Shown one piece after another: positions 58,525 through 64,000 of a stretch of DNA of 64,000 bases. This stretch comes from Heterohyrax brucei (taxonomy: Eukaryota; Chordata; Mammalia; Hyracoidea; Procaviidae). The position numbers and the translations under genes were made by a program. The notes below the pieces were generated by a model, which was not told where the DNA came from, did not search any database, and saw nothing but the letters and a program-made list of their open reading frames with translations. Position 1 is the stretch's first letter. Each line of letters starts with the position of its first letter. Where the stretch lies: positions 87,795,049 to 87,859,048 of the forward strand of contig CM053156.1 of NCBI GenBank assembly GCA_028571685.1, in the 5' to 3' direction.

Positions 58525-58929
58525 TTCATGGACTCCTTAAAGGCCTAAATCTTTGAACCACGACACATACCCTGAGTTTTATTCTGAAGACTTGGAGCTG
58601 GCTGGCCGGGAAGCACGAGGCCTCTCTTTCAGCCTGAGAGCCCTTGGTGGGCTCCCCATCAGTCAGAGGGGCTTATGCGATCTATGTGCTTGCTGTACTT
58701 CTGGGAGGTTTGCACACTGACGCCAGGGGTGTGTGTGCTTGGCAAATTGAGAGAGCCTCGCAGCCACTCACTCCATCCTGGGTGTGTGGTTTTTCCTCTG
58801 TGATGCTGTTCCATCCCCTAGTCTGCTTTGCTGCTTGGTGACAGCAACAGGAGATGGCTCTGGTCACGTCCACCCCAGCAGCAAACCGACGTCAGCCCTT
58901 TGGTTCCAAAACTCTCAGCATTTAACCCA

Positions 58930-59070
58930 CAGCTGTTGATTCCTGGTCATAGTGGCGCTGCAGAGTAGAACTGCCCCATGGAGTTTCCAAGGTGCACCCG
59001 GTGGATTTGAACTGCTGACCTTCTGGTTAGCAGCCATGGCACTTAACCACTACCCCACTAGGGTTTCCTC
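58930..59070 (-). mobile_element. AfroSINE, short form, inverted, tail lost
   Basis: gcagagtagaactgccccat, ggagtttccaaggtgcaccc, ggtggatttgaactgctgac and ggcacttaaccactacccca are clear. The 3' tail is degraded. Confidence 0.88.
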
Positions 59071-59344
59071 TCAGCATTTAGAGACGGAGAAATGGCCCCA
59101 CGACTGTCTCATCCAGATTCCCACCAAAGGCTCTATCTGTGGTGGTGAAGAGCATGGAGTCAGGAATCAAACCACCCCTGCTGGAATCTTGGATCTGCGC
59201 TCCCCCGTCGCTTCCCACAGCTTCAGTCTGCTCGTCCGAAAAGTCGGGGCAATGGTAGAACTCCACAAATGAGGCTGTTGATCCTGTGAGAACTCCCAGG
59301 GCCCGGAAGCCAGTCAACACCAGCACCGTGAAGACGAGATGGTG

Positions 59345-59513
59345 CCGGCAGTCAGCTCTGACAGGCTCCTACTCGCAGCCCCTGTGGGTTCCCTGCAGCT
59401 GCGTTTTTCGCAGTAGGTCCCCATGCCTCTCTTGTGAGGTGCCTCTGTGGGCCTGCACCTTGAAACTTCGGGCTAGCAGCCAAGCAGCCATGTGCACCAC
59501 CCAGGGACTCCAA
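59345..59513 (-). mobile_element. AfroSINE variant, inverted
   Basis: gtgccggcagtcagctctga, tgaaacttcgggctagcagc and gtgcaccacccagggactc mark the reversed variant SINE. It lies directly before another copy. Confidence 0.65.
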
Positions 59514-59524
59514 AATGTCTCCCA

Positions 59525-59660
59525 AGCCCACCGCCCCTGAGTCGACCGCAGCCCGATAGAACTGCCCATAGGGTTCTCCAGGCCTGGCTGGTGGATTTGA
59601 ACCGCCGACCTTTGGGTTAGCAGCCAAGCACTTAACCACTGCTCTACCAACGCTCTCACA
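59525..59660 (-). mobile_element. AfroSINE, short form, inverted
   Basis: aagcccaccgcccctgagtc, gatagaactgcccatagggt, ggctggtggatttgaaccgc and aagcacttaaccactgctct. Part of the tail region is deleted. Confidence 0.85.
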
Positions 59661-59664
59661 CATC

Positions 59665-61010
59665 TCAGTCCTTCAAATATTTGATGACAGCTTATGAGCT
59701 TTCCATCAGTGTGGGATTTACAACCCCAGGAAGAGGTGGGCCTGGCCGGGTCTCCGTGGCTGACAAGAAGCCCTATAAAGCTGTTCTGGCTGGAGTTCAG
59801 CGCCAGGCCGGGACGGGATGGAGTCTGTGGCCGTCTGCACTTCTTGGTCATTTGTAACTATCCCTCCCCTACGTTGTGAACGATCCGAATGTTTGAGGTT
59901 GAGCCAGCTGTTCTCTGAAGGCCTCTCCTTCTTTGTCACATAGGGAGCTGGGGGCTGTGACTAGGTTCTAGCATTTCAGGATAATTTTAATGATCTGTTT
60001 CCTACTTCTTTGTTAAACACCTCCCAGTTCGAAACCTCTGGAAAGTGGCTGTGGACTTCCGGGGTGAGCCCTGTACATCATGCATTGTAGACTGGGGACC
60101 TCGGGAGGCTCCCCCATTGCCAGCAGCCCCTGAAGTGGGGTACATGGAGTCAGAGACTGAGTGTGGGATACCGTGTGGATGTTGACTTAAGAAGAACAAT
60201 TGCATGACCTGCTTCTGAGAAAGATGCGTGTGCGTCAGCCAGGTGAAACGTGACACAGAACGGGAGGCTCTGGCTGGCGGTGGTCTTCCTCTCTAAGCTT
60301 TGCCTCCCCTTAACTGCCTCCTCCTTGGGGGTCTAGTACAATTGTAGAGCTGGTTTTGAGTCTGGGTGGTGTCTTTCATAGATGATGTCACGGCAGGACA
60401 GGTCTTTAAGATTGGGGGGCCTGTTGGAATGGTTGGCTCCCCTCAGTCCCTTTCCATTCAGATAACATGCTTTGAAAGCAACCCCCTGCCTGAGAGTCCC
60501 CGCGGGAGGGGTGCAGAGTTTCCGGGCAGGGAGGCTCAGCTGAGGCCCCATGGTCCTGTCCTGAGGAGAGAAGTGGGACTTTCAGCCCAGGGGTAGTTTG
60601 ATTTGCAACAAGAGAAGGTGGTCTATGGGAGGTCATGACCCTCCATGACCCTGGAAGGCACATTTGTGCTTTTGCCAGATGAAAGAGCCGTTGCAGTGAG
60701 GAACTTGGCCTTCAATATGGAGGCATTCTGACGTCTCTTGCTCGGTTGATTCCTGCAAGAATTTTGGACAAAGGAAGTGAGGAGGCAAGCAGCGCTTCCC
60801 TGAGCAGACTCCGTGGCGTGGCCGGGGACGGCTTGGCCATGTGATTCCAGCTCTGGGTCCTGGGACCGGCCCACCGAGGGTCCCTCCGCCAGCGGGAGCT
60901 GCCGCCTGATAGGCCCGGGTCACCAGCACTCGGCTTCCAGCAGACAGGAGCGAAGCCATGGGCTGCTCTCACCAGCGGCCTTGTTTCCGCTGAAGGTGAA
61001 GGGGTCCCCT
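59665..61010. other. Unique EDN3 intron 2 sequence
   Basis: No mobile element or exon recognised. Short open frames lack any protein resemblance. Confidence 0.35.
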
Positions 61011-61011
61011 G

Positions 61012-62135
61012 ACACACACTCTCACAGACACATCCTTATGTTCCATAGATTCAGATGGCCACACCTACTACACCTACACTCACACTCGTATACCACAGAT
61101 ACACACACACCACACACTCACACACAGTCACAGACACATACCACACATATAGACACATTCACAGACACACACCCACATGCCACACATAGACACACTGGCA
61201 ACACACTCTCACAGATCCATACTTGTATACCACACACACAGACACATGTACCACACACACTTGTAGATATACACTCATATACCGCACTTACACACACACC
61301 ACACACACACTGTCACAGACATATGCATATACCAAACAAAACACACATAGCACACACACTCACATATCACACATGTACACTCACACCATGAGTCGGATCC
61401 GACTCGACGGCACTTGGCTGGCTGGCACACTCACACCACACACACACACACACATGCTTACCACATACACATACCACACAAACACACAGAGACCCACACT
61501 CATCCACACCACACTCACGTAACACTCTCACACGGATACTCATATACCACAGACACGTACCCACATCACACTCTCACACACTACATTCACACAGACACTG
61601 GCACACACCACACAGACACACCACACTCTCACACAGACATACACATACCACATAGACACACTCACCCCACACTCCCATACATTCACACATACACTCACAC
61701 ACTCAGGCATACCAAAGTCTCACATACACACACACACACACATCACACTGTTACACAAATATAGTCACCCAGAGACACAACATCACACTCTCAGCAATAC
61801 ACACACGTATCATATAGACACACGCCCATACTGCAAGTCTCACAGACACACGGATTCACACACATATACACATGCTCACAGATACACACATACACTTGTA
61901 CATGACACATAGCACACTCTCACAGAGACACAAACACATTTACACACAAATGCACACACAACATATACAGACACACTCCCACAGGCACACACTCAGCACA
62001 CACGCACAGGTGCCCACCCAGACACATATGTGCACCACTCCAAGACACACACACACATAAACACAGACGCACGCACATTCCCACACACAGACACAGATAC
62101 ACAGTCACATAGACACAGGCACACACATGCTTTAC
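61012..62135. repeat. 1.1-kb degenerate CA-rich array
   Basis: Almost unbroken alternation of CA dinucleotides with inserted C, T and G: recurring cacacacacac, accacacacac, cacagacaca and ctcacacac. Translations give repeats of His and Thr and are not genes. A 26-base AfroSINE tail lies inside at 61388-61413. Confidence 0.92.
61388..61413 (+). mobile_element. AfroSINE tail remnant inside the CA-rich array
   Basis: gagtcggatccgactcgacg followed by gcacttggc matches the AfroSINE 3' tail closely, yet no other SINE sequence adjoins it. CA-rich sequence lies on both sides. Confidence 0.78.
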
Positions 62136-62594
62136 CCCTTGGGGGTATAGGAGTCAATCTCACTTAGAAGGGAAATCGATCCAGAGAGGGGACAAGTAGC
62201 CGAGAGCAGGCCCCGCCACGGAGGGCCCCTTGTCCGGGTCACGTTCTGGGGGCTTCTCCAGCCTCCTCCCCTTCCAGGTCTCCTGGGAGCAGACCAATAA
62301 GCCGAAGTCTGCCCTAGCAGAACCCAGAGTGCTTAGAGAATGTTCCTGGGCCTGGAGACCTCGTCACCTCTTCTTTCCCTGCTCCAGGCAGATATTGCAG
62401 GAAGTCTTAACAATCAGTCACTCCAGGGCAGTGTGACCGGGGCTCCCTGTGCCCAGCTGGAGGTACAGAAAGCGGACCAGTGCATGAATCGATGACAGAC
62501 ATGCAGACGTGGCCGTAGGTGGGTCACTTGGTTCCTCCTCTCTCTCCAGGGGCGTAGAAGACGACTGGAGGATGGTCTCCTCCCTCCACTTATT
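62136..62594. other. Unique EDN3 intron 2 sequence
   Basis: Nothing recognised. Confidence 0.35.
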
Positions 62595-63032
62595 TTGTTG
62601 GGTGTCCAAGAGTCACAACAGAACAAACGCCACCCTTACAGTTATTGCTGTGTGTGAGCTCACTGTTGCAGCCACTGTGTCCATCTGTCCTGCTGAGGGT
62701 CTCCCTGCTTTCTGCTGACCTCCAGCTTTACCAAGCATGATGTCCTTCTTCAGGGACTGATCCTTTCTACTAATGTGTCCCATTGTGAGGCAAAGTCTCA
62801 CCACCTACCGCCTGGGCAGCACTCTGGTTGTACTTCTTCCAAGACAGAATTGTTTGTTCTTCTGGCAGTCCGTGGTAGATTCAGTATTTTTCACCAACCT
62901 CGTAATTCAGAGGCACCCGTTCTCCAGTCTTCCTTATTCATCCAGCTTTTACATGCCGATGAAGCAATTGAAAACACCGTGGCTCGGGTCAGGTGCACCT
63001 TAGTCTTCAAGGTGACATCTTTGCTTTTTGAA
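62595..63032 (-). mobile_element. RTE 3'-end fragment
   Basis: It begins tgttgggtgtccaagagtca, the reversed RTE terminus. It continues ccaagcatgatgtccttct, ggttgtacttcttccaagac and cttcaaggtgacatctttg. It is a 5'-truncated copy. Confidence 0.85.
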
Positions 63033-63034
63033 TG

Positions 63035-64000
63035 TGACTTGAGGAGGGCGAAACAGCTTTGCCAAAACTCCTAAGAGAGCAAAGGAGAAGGAAGTAGCAT
63101 AGATATCTTTTCTGAATTTTTGCAGATCTGACTTCCACAGGTTACTTGCAGGGCTGAGAAGAAGGTGAGGGAGGCACAGTGGAGTTCAAGGGAGTACCCA
63201 GAAGTCAGTAGTAAAGATCAGTAATACATTATTTTAGAAGACCAAACTGAATGCAAAAGAATCTGCAATGAGCAAAACACCAAGACTTTAAACGGACACG
63301 AAATCCAACCCTACACTTGGCTGACTTGCCTCCTTCTCCGTATCCTAACTCTTAGTGCGGATATCCTTTTTTAATTAGGCTCAATTATGATTTGGTTCAA
63401 AGATAACTTCAGGGAATAGTTTTAGTTCAAGGTTTAAAGGGCAATCATTCAGCCTCAGTGGCTCTAGAAAGTCTGGAGTCCATGAGGAACTCAAGTATTC
63501 TTGGTTTGAGAGTAGTGAGAAGTCTATTGAAGCTTACCAATATGACGTAAGGGCACAATTGATTGGATTCGGAGGTAAAAAACAAGCTATCTTTGACCTC
63601 GTCTGGATGATGAATCTAAGTACTGGTTCGCTAGGATCCTTCCTGTTCTTAATGTGAGATCTAGAACTTAGCATGTGTGTTTCCTCTTTGCTCTCTGCAG
63701 GTTATTTAAAGGGATGCAGAAAGGTCTCTGTATTCCCTTGATCCCCATACAAATACCCCCATCCTTAAAAATAAATTCCCTGGCTGCCTGTTGTCCCCTT
63801 CTCTGTCCAGCGCCAGGAGCTGTTTTAAGCCACATCTGTCTGCAGCTTTGCATAAAGTCGTAATGAGGCCGCGCCAGACAGACATGGGTTTCTCAGGCCC
63901 ACGTTTGACCTGGAATGCGCCGAGGTCGCTGGGGGCTGGGGGCGAAACTTGAGCCTGGCTGCTCTGACCGCCTTTGTGTTGCACCAGGTGGGGGACTGCG
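63035..64000. other. Repeat-poor EDN3 intron 2 sequence at the window edge
   Basis: No repeat or exon recognised. The stretch from about 63660 to 63960 has a balanced composition, an octamer-like ctttgcataa (63844-63853) and no sign of mobile DNA. It could be a conserved noncoding element, but this is only a guess. Confidence 0.3.

Larger units (their letters stand above)
51999..64000 (+). other. EDN3: EDN3 intron 2 (partial, runs off the window)
   Basis: The donor gtgagt follows exon 2. In the remaining 12 kb I find no exon encoding the conserved endothelin-like (ET-like) cysteine motif of EDN3 exon 3, so intron 2 is longer than 12 kb, as expected from the long human intron. It contains the repeats listed separately. 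The first 3.2 kb (to about 55190) has no recognisable mobile element. Confidence 0.75.

Noticed and set aside
16951-59660. tRNA genes suggested by A-box and B-box sequences
   Set aside because: Each belongs to an AfroSINE with a SINE tail; none folds as an intact tRNA with a clear anticodon arm by eye.
61012-62126. Open frames rich in His-Thr or Cys-Val repeats
   Set aside because: They are translations of the CA-rich array in different frames and strands, not proteins.
52000-64000. Search for EDN3 exon 3 with the endothelin-like cysteine motif
   Set aside because: No stretch encoding that motif with flanking splice sites was found, so the exon is taken to lie beyond the window.
1-64000. 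Bacterial-type features (operons, CRISPR arrays, insertion sequences, riboswitches)
   Set aside because: The sequence is clearly mammalian: spliced genes, SINEs, LINEs, LTRs and a CpG island. No spaced direct-repeat array of CRISPR type was seen.

Overview
This is mammalian nuclear DNA from an afrotherian, most likely a paenungulate (elephant, sea cow or hyrax). The evidence is the repeat content. More than 30 copies of a tRNA-derived SINE carry the AfroSINE signature: an A-box around TGGCACAGTGG, a B-box around GGTTCGAATCC, and a tail around GTCGGAATCGACTCGACGG. About nine pieces of an RTE-type LINE of the afrotherian kind accompany them. Many SINE copies lack an internal block of about 45 bases, the form known from the hyrax-sirenian-elephant group, while others keep it. 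I cannot tell which paenungulate it is.

Two protein-coding genes are supported, both on the + strand. The left edge (1-450) is the last coding exon of ZNF831, a long C2H2 zinc-finger protein, followed by a 3'UTR that may end at a poly(A) signal at 1701 or at 4910. After about 45 kb of intergenic DNA comes the 5' end of EDN3 (endothelin-3): a GC-rich promoter and CpG island (about 50490-51250), exon 1 with the signal peptide (CDS 50947-50998), a 720-base intron, and exon 2 (51719-51998) carrying the mature ET-3 peptide. The window ends inside intron 2 and the later exons lie beyond it. The order ZNF831 then EDN3, both in the same direction, matches mammalian synteny on human 20q13.32.

The intergenic part (about 5-50 kb) is a fossil bed. 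It holds a large minus-strand RTE copy (7451-10206) with a younger RTE fragment inside it, and a plus-strand RTE with decayed endonuclease and reverse transcriptase (25727-28073). It also holds three L1 remnants, several MLT1-type LTRs, MER5A, MIR pieces, and AfroSINEs singly, in tandem and nested. Simple repeats and small tandem arrays occur at about 6.1, 12.7, 20.0, 20.5, 38.0, 46.7 and 61-62 kb.

No new gene system was found. The points most worth checking are an inverted repeat with about 35-base arms at 31639-31735, a 31-base minisatellite in EDN3 intron 1, a SINE tail stranded inside a 1.1-kb CA-rich array in EDN3 intron 2, a doubly interrupted SINE at 43130-43665, and a 7-residue duplication in the ZNF831 tail. 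Repeat boundaries were set by eye and are accurate to roughly 10-20 bases.
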